64,000 bases of DNA from Closterium sp. NIES-65 (lineage: Eukaryota > Streptophyta > Zygnematophyceae > Desmidiales > Closteriaceae): contig CANXME010002067.1 of the NCBI GenBank assembly GCA_948144175.1, positions 1,426,001 through 1,490,000 of the forward strand, in the 5' to 3' direction. Below the pieces are notes generated by a model, which was not told where the DNA came from, did no database searches, and worked only from the letters and a program-made list of their open reading frames with translations. This document shows positions 55,339-64,000 of the stretch, piece by piece. A program made the translations under genes and the position numbers. Within the stretch, counting starts at the first letter, position 1; each line of letters opens with the position of its first letter.

Positions 55339-57134
55339 TTGCGCGGGTCAGCATTCCTATTTTAGCGTGCATCTGCTTGGCTCATGCCAACTAACACGAA
55401 TGCTGACGTTACCGTTACAGACAAGTATAGTCCCTGTTATGAATGAACTTGCAGAGTGCGCAGAATATCGAATAACGAGAAAGAGAATTACAGAATGACG
55501 ATACAATGGAAGTGACGAGGCCTAAATAGGGGAAGACCTAGCTAGGCGGGGAGGTTGGGGGACGATGGCTCAGTGATGGTTGCGATTGGTGCAGAGGCGA
55601 CTCGGGAGTGGTTCAGTGCGACGAAATAGGAAGAACAGGTTCATCGCGTGACCCTTGGGAGGGCCTCGCTAACGAGTGCCTCAGTAAGGATTTTGTAAAT
55701 CCTTACACTCTCCCCCCTTGTAACTAAGGCAGCCCTGTACCGACACAGGCCACACACTAGCGAGGAGTCCGTAGATCTCCTCTTCAGCTGAATCGACGGC
55801 TGAAATGCCTTTGACAATATTTTTGAAAAGGTTGGAATGTAGGCCGTTTAGAAAGTCCAATTTCGATCTGACGGTCAACGATGAGCTGGCCCAAAATGAA
55901 GTAGAAGTTGGAATGTGGGCCGTCGATGAAGCAGATGTAAATCTGACGCTCGAAGACTGACACGAGAAGGGAGGGAGCCTGGTGACGCAAATTCAAGCGC
56001 GATTGAGCAGGAACCGTTGATCTTGTCGGTTGATCGCGATCGTCCGTCGTGCTGACGCAACCTGACAAAGTCAGAAAGGACCGAGGAAAACGCCAAGGAA
56101 AGAACAGTGCAAAGCACTTTCTCCCCCCCCCTCCAAGAAAGGAGTCACAGAAAAGTGTCGCAGCTGCGCCGAGATGAAAACAACAAAAAGAAACCAGATG
56201 TTAAGTCCCACAGAGAAAACCATTGAACGGAGAAGTCCAGCCGAAAGTGTGTTGGTGTGGAAAATCGATGACGAATCCAGGTATTCCGCGCCCAAAATTC
56301 TTCAAGGGCAAACCAGCAAACGTAGACCAGTAACCGCGACGGAGAATGTGCGTTGCTCGAACTGAACTTGTTTTGTCTTCATGTCGCTGGAAATCAGGCG
56401 ATATCTTCAGCAGTTGTAGTTGGCAGCATCTGACGTGGTGAAATTAAATGCTGTTGTCGTAGGCGGGTCGAGTTGGGCGAGTTGTCGTTCATAGAGTTGA
56501 AGCGGTCGTATCCCGAAATCCTCTGGCCGTGAAATCGGGGATGGTACGAAATGTTAGTCAATGAAGGCGATTGGCAGCGAATCGTTAAATGAGAGTTGGC
56601 GATGGTCGTCGAAGCAGTAATCAAATCGAATGTCACTCCAAAAATATTGTCGAGCGTCGATCCAGTGTCAGATGATGTCAGCACCTCCAGCGGCTTTGTC
56701 CAGACTCGCCGAGAGATTTGTCGTAGTGCGCCGAGGGCTTCTGTGCAGAGATGAAAAATTGCAGCTGTCTCTCCCCCCCCTGTACTATTGTTGCCGCCTT
56801 CTTCAGTTTGTCGTAAGTTGTTCGTACCCCTTGAAAACTCTGTGTAGTTCCCGCGGTGTTGCCCCACGGAAATGTCGCGCGCATTCAACCAAACGCCGCA
56901 ACTACTCCGAAATTGTCGGCACTCCTTGCCGTAAAACTGGTAAGTCCCCACGTAGCAAACTCCGAAATTGTCGCCCGAATCAAACTCCGTAAATGCGCAG
57001 TTGCAGTTGCAGTTCGCCTCCGAAAATCTCGGACGTGCTATAGCCGCCCACTCGGTCACCAGTTGTTTCTTTCGGTGCACCAGAACCCATCTGGGGGAAA
57101 ATGTGGAACCGGGGACTAGCCCTGGGTTATTTGC
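55339..57134. other. Unassigned region with a candidate LTR end
   Basis: At 55707/55708 the minus strand reads GGGGGGAGAG followed by TGTAAGGATT, a polypurine tract plus LTR start, suggesting a reverse-strand 3' LTR ending at 55707. Its other end and partner LTR are not seen. A 228-codon minus-strand frame (56394-57080) has no recognised domain. Two short C-rich stretches occur (56125, 56772). This may be the degraded 3' part of the element whose gag is at 57135-57985. Confidence 0.45.
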
Positions 57135-57985
57135 CTACACAGCTGCAGCAACCACTTGAAAATCTTCACCCGCTTCAGGCGCCAGCGAAATTGGGGTCTT
57201 CGTGGATGGTGAAGCGCACGCGATCTTTCCCACCATCGCACACAAAGCTTGGCCCGTGCCATTCGTGCTCGTGGTCGTTGTCGCGTTTGCAACCGCGTTT
57301 GAGTTGCCACCATCAGCAGCATTCGCGCGCTGTTGTCCACGGGCATTGTTCGTGGGATGATTCGGGGAGTCGTTGTACTTGTTTTCGCGCCGAGATTGTC
57401 TGGCATTCGACCGTTCGCGTGGGCCCTCGTGCTCATCGCCTGAATCACCACCGACACGATCCGGATACACGTAGGGGAGATGATCCGGGTCGCCACAGAC
57501 AAAGCAGTAGCGCTTGCGCTGGCCACGACCGCGATCATCCTTCTTGCTCGGCTTCCCGCAATTGTCCTCGTTTTTTCTCCCCTTTCCACCTCCACGAAAT
57601 TTTTGTCAGTAGATCTGCACTGTGGATGCCCGTTTCGAGGTTCGTTAGGCGCTGCTCCAGCTGTCCGAGGTACAAGTCGTCCGTGGCCTTGTACGTCTTC
57701 ATGATGAACTGCCACGCTTGGAATCCCGCGTCCTCCCGTATACGGCACGGTTTCAAGGCGACTTGAACCACTGGAGAGCAGCACCGCGAAATCACCATGA
57801 ACGTCAGCAGTTGTGCAGAGTGGAACTAAGAGATGCGCTCGTAGTCGTCGTCTGGTGGAGGTACCACGGAGCCATCCACGAATTTCTTCAGTTGCGCAAT
57901 TTCGAGCTGTGGCTCAATCGATTCCACACACGTTGTCAGGTCGTGGCTGTTAACACGAATGGAGTGTTGGTCCCGCCCTCGCTTG
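57135..57985 (-). pseudogene. Copia-4 gag fragment with internal deletion
   Basis: On the minus strand, ESIEPQLEIAQLKKFVDG and LTFMVISRCCSPVVQVAL closely resemble Copia-3 gag (ESIEPQLEVAGLKGFADG, LTFMVISRCCSPVVQLAL). About 200 codons present in Copia-3 are then missing, and the frame resumes before a zinc knuckle, CFVCGDPDHLPYVY, in which the last Cys is replaced by Tyr. After ISLAPEAGEDFQVVAAAV it stops where protease would begin. TAG near 57829 is a further break. The 29 bases at the deletion point match a TRIM LTR end. Non-functional. Confidence 0.85.
57604..57632 (+). repeat. 29-bp shard of the TRIM LTR 5' end
   Basis: Identical to the first 29 bases of the TRIM LTR (54371-54399), starting TGTCAGTAGATCTGCACTGT, then diverging. 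It sits exactly at the internal deletion of the Copia-4 gag fragment, in the orientation opposite to gag. Confidence 0.8.
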
Positions 57986-58169
57986 GGCAACGCCGACAAC
58001 TTGGTCGGATGTACGGAAGTAGCAGCCGACCGCTCACAGTGGGATAGCTGCTCGACAGGTTACGACGAGCTGCAGCGGACCGCTGTGGTGTTGCTATCGA
58101 CCAGGATGCTCGACAGCTGCAACTGACTGGCCTGGGCGACGGGTGAGCCGTCCGGGAGATCGACGAAGC

Positions 58170-58335
58170 AGTCCGTCGACCTACAGTTCGACGGGGAAGT
58201 CTACGGGGCATCCCGTCGAACTGCAGCTCGACCGGGGAAGTCTACGGGGCATCGCATCGAACTGCAGCTCGACCGGGGAAGTCTATGGAGCATCCCGTCG
58301 AACTGCAGCTCGACCGGGAGGTCGACGGAGCAGTT
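58170..58335. repeat. ~41-bp tandem repeat rich in TCGA
   Basis: Three to four copies of a 40-41-bp unit containing GAACTGCAGCTCGACCGGGG and AAGTCTACGGGGCATC. The surrounding 58040-58520 is unusually dense in GTCGAC. No gene. Confidence 0.8.
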
Positions 58336-59039
58336 CTGGTCGACGGAAGGGGTCCGTCGACCAAGGGGTAGCTTGACGGGAGGTGTGGTCGGCCAGGAGC
58401 GCCCGGTGGTCGACCAGATGGACTTAGTGGTCGACGGGAGGCACCTGGGAGTCGACCAGAGCACCAGGGGTCGACCAGGTCGACCGGGTAACCTGCTCGA
58501 CGAGTTCTGCGGAGGCACGCGAACGTTGTCGAGACTGCGATGGCGCAGGCGACTTCGGGCTGGTATCCCAAAGTCGATGTGGCTCATCAGGCGCAGTCAA
58601 CAGCTGACGGATGCCCAGCAAGGCAAGTTGGGCCAATCGTCTGCACACACCTGCGAGCGTGCACACTGCTGCGTTCTACGGGGCAACGCTGGACAGCCGC
58701 TCTGCTGCAGCGTTGGCACGCCGTCGACTTGCTCCGTTGGCAGGCCGCCTTTCTGCAGTACTGGCATGACTCCTCTACGCAACGCTGGCAGGCGGTCGAC
58801 CGAGCTGTGCTGGCGGTCAACCAGGCTAGCAGCAGGGTTGCTAGGTGTCTGATGTAGTCATTGTTGCCATCTCTTGTTGTATGATTCTGGAATTCCAACT
58901 TTGCTAGTAAAAAAACTCTTGCCAAATTCTTCCGTGAATGTGCAAACACTAAGGAACCAAGCAAAGCTATGATCACCTCTAGTAGTTCGTGCCAGCCCCT
59001 GTAGTCTAGCTCACTACCGTTGTAGAGTTTATCTCCACA
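58336..59039 (+). other. Repeat-rich region ending in the Copia-3 5' LTR
   Basis: From about 58620 to 58850 irregular repeats of GTTGGCA/GCTGGCAGGC type occur. The sequence before the primer-binding site ends ATCTCCACA, a CA LTR terminus, so the 5' LTR of Copia-3 ends at 59039. Its start cannot be set, because the 3' LTR lies beyond 64000; a TGT near 58848 is one candidate. Confidence 0.5.
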
Positions 59040-59057
59040 TGGTGCGGTGAGCGTGGA
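59040..59057 (+). promoter_or_regulatory. Copia-3 primer-binding site
   Basis: TGGTGCGGTGAGCGTGGA, the same 18 bases as at 24875-24892, right after a CA LTR end. It indicates that Copia-1 and Copia-3 use the same non-initiator tRNA primer. Confidence 0.8.
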
Positions 59058-59270
59058 TCGAAGATGCGACCTTCAGATAGGAGCTGACTTTTGCACCTAC
59101 TAAGTCGTTCGTAGGCCGGCAGCAGTGGTAGTCCCCATGGTCGACCCCGTAGTTGATGCGGGTGTAGCGGACACCTTGGAGGCACGTTTGGCTTACGCGA
59201 GGAGACGCCACGCGAATGGCGAGTACGGGACGATCCCCCTGGTGATCGCCGAGTTGGGCATCCGGTCGCA

Positions 59271-62237
59271 GTGGGCGACGGAACACCCTTCCCGTCCTAC
59301 TTCTCCTCGACCGGTGCGCAACGAAGGTGGCGTCGACGACGAGGTCGACGGTGGTGCATGAGTCAGCGGCAGCGAAGGCACGAGGCAGAGAGGAGTGATC
59401 AAAGTCGATGGTGGTGTCGACGGAATCCAGGCGCGAGTGCAGCGGTCGACGGCGGCTGCAGGCAGCTCGCGTGCCAACGTCGCTCTCCCCTACGAAGCGG
59501 TGGAGGGCTCTCGGTGACGACACACGTGACGGCGGGCGAAATTGCACCGGCGTATGGCTACTTTAAGTTCTCGCTGGACCGGATCGCCGTCGCACCGCTG
59601 CAAGGTCGACGGGACCTCATCACCTGGAGGGAGTCGATTGAACCTCAGCTAGAGGTCGCCGGGCTAAAGGGCTTCGCCGATGGCACCGTGCCCTTTCCGC
59701 CCGAGGAGGATGTCCAGCTATGCGGGGAGTTTCGTTCTGCTCACTTGCTCACCTTCATGGTCATCTCGAGGTGCTGCTCGCCAGTGGTGCAGCTAGCGCT
59801 CAGGAGCTGTCGAGAGCGACTGGATGCTGGTCACCACGCATGGCACTTCATCTTGTCGACATACCAGGCCAGGGAGGACCTGTACATCGGACAGCTAGAG
59901 GAGAAGATGACTCACATTCGGATGGGCGAGCAGGAGTCGGCGACGGACTACTGCAACCGAGCTCGACGGATCCTAGCTGAGATAAGGATGGCGGGCGCCG
60001 AATACTCGACGATGTCCTACATCACCCACGTCCTCAAGGGCCTGCCGCGCAGCTACAACCTCATGAAGAGGTTTACGATGGTGCCCGGCACACGTGAGTC
60101 CCTCGACGAGGACTCCCTTACCAGCTACATCCTCCAGGATGAGGCGATGCAGGAGGCAGAGCAGCCCACGGAGTTCCTTCCGCAGGCAAGTTACGCTGCA
60201 CCGACGAAGCCGAATAGCCAGCGGGAGCAGCGCGGGAAGCCAGGCGGAGGTGGTAGCGGAGGTGGGCGGTTGACAAAGGACGTCGACGAGAGGAGGTCCA
60301 CGTGGGACAAGGGTCGACGAGGTGGTGGTCGACGACGGGAGTGCTGGATCTGCGGCGACCCCGACCATCTCTCCTTCGAGTGCCCCGACCGCGATGACAG
60401 CGACGAGAACAACAACAAGGAAGGCCGCGGTCGATCGGCCAGTCGTCGCCCCCGTCGAGTTGAGAAGCCACGCAAGGAGAAGCAAGCGTCAAAGAAGACG
60501 TCCTTGACAAAGGACGTCAACAGCTCCAGCGGCAAGAGCCAAGGCAAAGGGGAGGCGTCGTGCTCGATGGTCGGCGTGGTGGAGCCGACGGTCTCGCTAG
60601 CACCAGAGGTTGGCGAGGACTTCCAGGCAGTGGCAGCAGCTGTGCAGGCCAACCCGATGGCGGTGCTGCTCGACAGCGGGTGCTCCCACCACCTGATGGG
60701 GACGAAGTCGGTCTTCGTCGACATGGGGCCGAGCGACGGAGTGAAGCACGTGCGTGGGTTCAACGGGGCATTACAGTTTGTCAAGGGTCATGGAACTGTC
60801 GCTCTGCAAGGGGAGGCTGGGAAGCGGGTGCTCATCCCAGACGTGCTCTACGTTCCGGGTGTTCAGGCGAACGTGCTGTCAGCTGGCCAACTGAAGGAGA
60901 GCGGAGTGCAGCTGCAGGGTGATGGCGATGAGATACTGCTCGTCGCTACGACCGGGGAGGTGCTTGGTCGAGCACGCTACACCGGACGAGTCCTGTGCAC
61001 CGACCTTCGCCCCTGCTCGACGCGGTTGCCATCGACCGAGGTGGTGGCTCTGCGGACGATCGTTTCGGCGACAAAGGCGACCCCTGATTGGCTGCATGCG
61101 AGGCTCGCACATGTCGGTGTCGATACGATCAAGAGCTCGGCAAAACATGGAGTTGCTGTTGGGCTCGACATCACGCCGTCGACCGGAGCAGACCCGCCAT
61201 GTGTCTCGTGCGTCGAAGGAAAGCTGGCACGGCACACCTTCTCTGCCAAGGGCTCGGACGCAGCGGAGGCGCTGGCTGTCGTGCACATTGACTTGTGCGG
61301 ACCATTTCGAGTGGCTGCCAAGGATGGCAGCTTGTACTTCCTGCTGTTAAAGGATCGCCATACTCGATTTGTATGGGCAATGCCGGTCGCCAAGAAGAGC
61401 GATGTGCTGCGGGAGTTCCAGCGGTGGCTAGTGCTGGTGGAACGGCAGACGAAGAAGTCGGTCCTATCGCTTCGCTCTGATCGAGGAGGGGAGTTCCTCG
61501 GGAAGGCATTCACCGACTTCATCGACGGGAAGGGCATCGTCCATGACCTGACGTGCCCCTACTCTCCGCAACAGAATGGCATGGCTGAGCGGGAGATGCG
61601 CACGGTCGTCGAGTCCGTGCGGACGATGTTGCTGCACATGGGCGTGCAGCACCATTGGTGGCACCTTGCTCTACGACAAGCTGTCTGGGTGCGCAACTGC
61701 TTGGAGCGGTCGACGACGCCGCCGGGGACGACTCCGTACCAGCTGCTGACCAGGCAGAAGCCCGACCTTACGCTGGCGCGGGTGTGGGGCTGCATGGTGC
61801 AGTTCATGGTTCCCGAGCAGCAACGAGGTGGGAAGCTGGCGCCGAAGGCTCGCTGGGGACTTCACCTGGGTGTGTCGCCAGAGAGCAAGGGCTGGGAAGT
61901 GCTCGATCTGACCGACAACAAGGTGGTCACGTCGGTCGAGGTGATCTTCTACGAGACGCTGTCGCTGGAGGTGTGGAAGGCGAAGTATGGGCCGGCGTCG
62001 AAGCGGACGCAGGCGCACCCGCCAACAGATACATCGACAGTGACGGTTCCGTTGCTCGCCGAAGTCGACGGACCCGGTGATGAGGATGTTGTGGAGGTTC
62101 TTTCCCCTCCCCCTGTCTTTGCTCCTCCGTTCCGCGATGCAGATCGGCTTGGGTCGGCACCTGTGTCGCCCACCGTCGATGAGGGGAGCCTTGAGGCGTC
62201 GCCTGTGGCGCCGGCCCATGGCATCGCCGGCGGTTGA
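59271..62237 (+). CDS. Copia-3 gag-protease-integrase polyprotein
   Basis: This is an open frame of 988 codons. The first ~80 residues are Arg-rich and probably out of frame; the real gag may start at ATG 59138 with a frameshift before 59520. Recognisable gag begins at VTAGEIAPAYGYFKFSLDRI. Domains: capsid-like gag (to about residue 320); CCHC knuckle CWICGDPDHLSFEC (about 358); protease LLDSGCSHH (about 466); GAG-pre-integrase (WLHARLAHVG, CVSCVEGKLARH); integrase with catalytic Asp in VHIDLCGPF and LRSDRGGEF and Glu in QNGMAERE; then the integrase C-terminus (GGKLAPKARWGLHLGV). The frame ends at TGA 62235-62237, short of RT. Catalytic residues look intact. Confidence 0.92.
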   Translation: MGDGTPFPSYFSSTGAQRRWRRRRGRRWCMSQRQRRHEAERSDQSRWWCRRNPGASAAVDGGCRQLACQRRSPLRSGGGLSVTTHVTAGEIAPAYGYFKFSLDRIAVAPLQGRRDLITWRESIEPQLEVAGLKGFADGTVPFPPEEDVQLCGEFRSAHLLTFMVISRCCSPVVQLALRSCRERLDAGHHAWHFILSTYQAREDLYIGQLEEKMTHIRMGEQESATDYCNRARRILAEIRMAGAEYSTMSYITHVLKGLPRSYNLMKRFTMVPGTRESLDEDSLTSYILQDEAMQEAEQPTEFLPQASYAAPTKPNSQREQRGKPGGGGSGGGRLTKDVDERRSTWDKGRRGGGRRRECWICGDPDHLSFECPDRDDSDENNNKEGRGRSASRRPRRVEKPRKEKQASKKTSLTKDVNSSSGKSQGKGEASCSMVGVVEPTVSLAPEVGEDFQAVAAAVQANPMAVLLDSGCSHHLMGTKSVFVDMGPSDGVKHVRGFNGALQFVKGHGTVALQGEAGKRVLIPDVLYVPGVQANVLSAGQLKESGVQLQGDGDEILLVATTGEVLGRARYTGRVLCTDLRPCSTRLPSTEVVALRTIVSATKATPDWLHARLAHVGVDTIKSSAKHGVAVGLDITPSTGADPPCVSCVEGKLARHTFSAKGSDAAEALAVVHIDLCGPFRVAAKDGSLYFLLLKDRHTRFVWAMPVAKKSDVLREFQRWLVLVERQTKKSVLSLRSDRGGEFLGKAFTDFIDGKGIVHDLTCPYSPQQNGMAEREMRTVVESVRTMLLHMGVQHHWWHLALRQAVWVRNCLERSTTPPGTTPYQLLTRQKPDLTLARVWGCMVQFMVPEQQRGGKLAPKARWGLHLGVSPESKGWEVLDLTDNKVVTSVEVIFYETLSLEVWKAKYGPASKRTQAHPPTDTSTVTVPLLAEVDGPGDEDVVEVLSPPPVFAPPFRDADRLGSAPVSPTVDEGSLEASPVAPAHGIAGG

Positions 62238-64000
62238 CAGGGTGCCGAGCTCGTCGACCAAGATGCCAAGCCGACGACGACAGGGGAGCACCAGACAGGG
62301 GAGCCGGTCGAACAGGAGGCAAAAGCAGGGGTACACTCGACAGGGGAGCAGCAGCCGGAGCGGTCAACAGGACAGTTGTCAAAGGCAGCAGCAGACGAAC
62401 GGCCGGTCGAAGGGTCGAAGCAGCCGGTCGATGACGCTCTCGCTGATGAGAAAGGGGAGCAGTCGCGGATGAGGAGTCCACCGACAGCGACGTGATGGAA
62501 GTGCCGATCACGAAGCCTGAGCTGCGACGCTCAAATCGAGCTCGACGGCCGCCAGAGCGGTTGAGCTTCCACGCATGCCTACCGCCAGCTGCCTTCACCA
62601 CGGTGTACGACAAGGTCGACGACGACCTGCTATACGATGATGCCGAGGAGGATGAAGATCTGCCGGAGCTCGACCCCGTTGTGCATGCTGACCCCGAACA
62701 CTGCTGGGACATCGCCACGATGACGGTGAAAGAGGCACTGGCGAGCTGGAAGGGCGAGGCGGTGAAGGCCGCCATGGAAGAAGAAATCCGTAGCCTCATC
62801 GCTATGGGGACTTGGGAGCTGGTCGAACGCCCACGCGGGGTGAACATCATGAAGAACCGGTGGGTGCTGACGACCAAGTACCGCATTGACGACACCGTCG
62901 AGCACGAGAAGGCGAGGCTAGTCGTGAAGGGATTCACGCAGGTGTACGGCGCCGACTACGATGAGACGTACTCACCGGTGAGCAGCTATGTCACATTGAC
63001 GATCTTCCTCAGCATCGTTGCCGTCCTCGATCTCAACCTGATGTAGCTCGACATGAAGAACGCTTTCCTGCAGAGCAAGCTTGATAGGGTGCTCTACATG
63101 CATCAGCCGTACTACTTTAACGACGGGACCGGCCGGGTGTGTAAGCTGCTGAAGAGCCTCTATGGGCTAAAGCAGTCGCCGCTGCTGTGGTACAGGGCTC
63201 TCGACGGTGTGCTGCTGGGCGCTGGCTGGAAGAAGAGCCAGGTCGACGAGGCGCTCTACTTCAAGGCCAGCGATGAGAGAGTGACCTGCTGGGTGCTGGT
63301 CTATGTCGACGACCTGCTGGCCGCCAGCAGCAGCACCACGATGCTGAAGGAGCTGCTGGAGGCCGCCTTCGAGCTACGTGAGATCTCGCCGGTGGTGAAG
63401 TACCTTGGGCTGGAGATCGTGCGCGACAGGCCAGCCAGGAAGTTGTGGCTGCACCAGCAGGGCTATGCTGACAAGCTGCGCAGGCGCTTCATCGACGAGG
63501 AACAGGGCGGTCGAGTCCCGAAGACGCCGGTCTCAGTCGACGCCTACGCTCAGCTGACGTTCGACGAGGAGGAGGCTCAAGAGCGCGAAGAGGAGGAGTA
63601 CCGGCAGAAGGTCGGCTCGCTGCAGTTCGCGGCGACGACAACGAGGCCGGACATTGCGTTCGCCTGCAGCAAGCTGGGGAGCGGCCTCACGGTGAGGACC
63701 AACCAGCATTGGCGTGAGGTCGACCGTTGCCTCGCCTTCCTCGCCGACACCCGCGACACCGCCCTGGAGTTCGGCGGTGGACCAAAGTCGTTGGAACTGA
63801 TCAGCTACGTCCATGCCGACGACGCGGGCGACAAGCAGAACCGGACAAGCACGGGAGGCTACGTGTTCCTCTACGGAGGGGCCGCCGTCTCCTGGTCGAG
63901 CTCGCGCATCAAGTGCGCGACATTATCATCGACCGGGTCGGAGTACGTGGCGGCCACGGATGCCGGCAAGGAGGGGCGTCGACTTCGCTTCCTCCTTGCG
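62238..64000 (+). pseudogene. Copia-3 RT and RNase H (broken, runs off the window)
   Basis: After TGA at 62235 the frame continues as a Glu/Gln-rich linker. A frameshift near 62470 leads to 62492-63046, with the RT start (WVLTTKYRIDD, LVVKGFTQ). TAG at 63044-63046 interrupts motif A just before LDMKNAFLQ. RT then continues (LLKSLYGLKQSPLLWY, LVYVDDLLAAS) into RNase H (HADDAGDKQNRTSTGGYVFL, SSTGSEYVAA) to the window edge. Copia-1 has CAG where this TAG lies, so the stop is a recent lesion. The 3' LTR is outside. Confidence 0.93.

Larger units (their letters stand above)
59040..64000 (+). mobile_element. Copia-3, copia retrotransposon (3' end outside window)
   Basis: Plus-strand element from its primer-binding site to the window edge. 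It shares family-specific strings with Copia-1 (MGVQHHWWHLAL, KARWGLHLGV, GDKQNRTSTGGYVF) and the same primer site. Gag is present in full, in contrast to Copia-1 and Copia-4. One TGA, one TAG and at least one frameshift make it non-autonomous unless these are sequencing errors or suppressed. Confidence 0.92.

Noticed and set aside
56394..57080. 228-codon minus-strand frame as a host gene
   Set aside because: No recognisable domain, and it lies between a candidate LTR end and a gag fragment. It is reported only within the unassigned region.

Overview
The window is eukaryotic, not bacterial. It holds plant-type LTR retrotransposons (Ty1/copia), a BED-finger hAT DNA transposon, a LINE 3' end, a plant-style leucine-rich-repeat (LRR) gene, intron-like signals and several kilobase-scale tandem arrays. 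I see no operons and no rRNA. The retrotransposon families and LRR style suggest the green lineage (land plant or streptophyte alga); I cannot name the species. Almost everything recognisable is a mobile element, so this is a repeat-dense accessory or heterochromatin-like region.

Layout. (1) 1-15678 (block A) is a near-identical copy of 34251-49910 (block B). Both carry purine-rich and 16-bp arrays, short 15-bp arrays, a complete hAT transposon (3628-6514 / 37860-40747), a possible small spliced gene, a 5'-truncated LINE, a foldback structure and the 3' part of a reverse-strand copia element (Copia-2). (2) In block A, Copia-2 is cut at 15678 and followed by a 5.9-kb satellite of a 15-bp unit (15705-21600). 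(3) 21600-33860 holds an LRR gene that was split by a copia insertion (Copia-1) and then rearranged. Its last coding part is at 24165-24311 on the minus strand next to one LTR. The rest is at 27252-29344 on the plus strand next to the other LTR. Matching 5-bp target duplications and an in-frame join show that these were once contiguous. (4) 34251-49910 is block B. (5) Copia-2 is complete here (47629-55338, TSD TTGCG). Nested in its leader is a 584-bp dimeric TRIM-like element (54371-54954). (6) 55339-59039 holds an unassigned LTR end, a deleted copia gag fragment and GTCGAC-rich repeats. (7) 59040-64000 is a plus-strand copia element (Copia-3) of the Copia-1 family, running off the window.

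How the parts relate. Element ages can be ordered from LTR divergence judged by eye: Copia-2 (about 11 of 126 positions differ), Copia-1 (about 14 of 563 plus one indel), TRIM outer LTRs (no difference in 141 bp). All copia open reading frames are broken, mostly by changes that look like C-to-T transitions. The hAT transposase is the only clearly intact transposition gene, and it is present twice. The most unusual items are the TRIM-like element with tRNA-type A and B boxes, the single-inversion reading of the LRR/Copia-1 locus, and the 15.7-kb duplication, which could also be an assembly or haplotype artefact.
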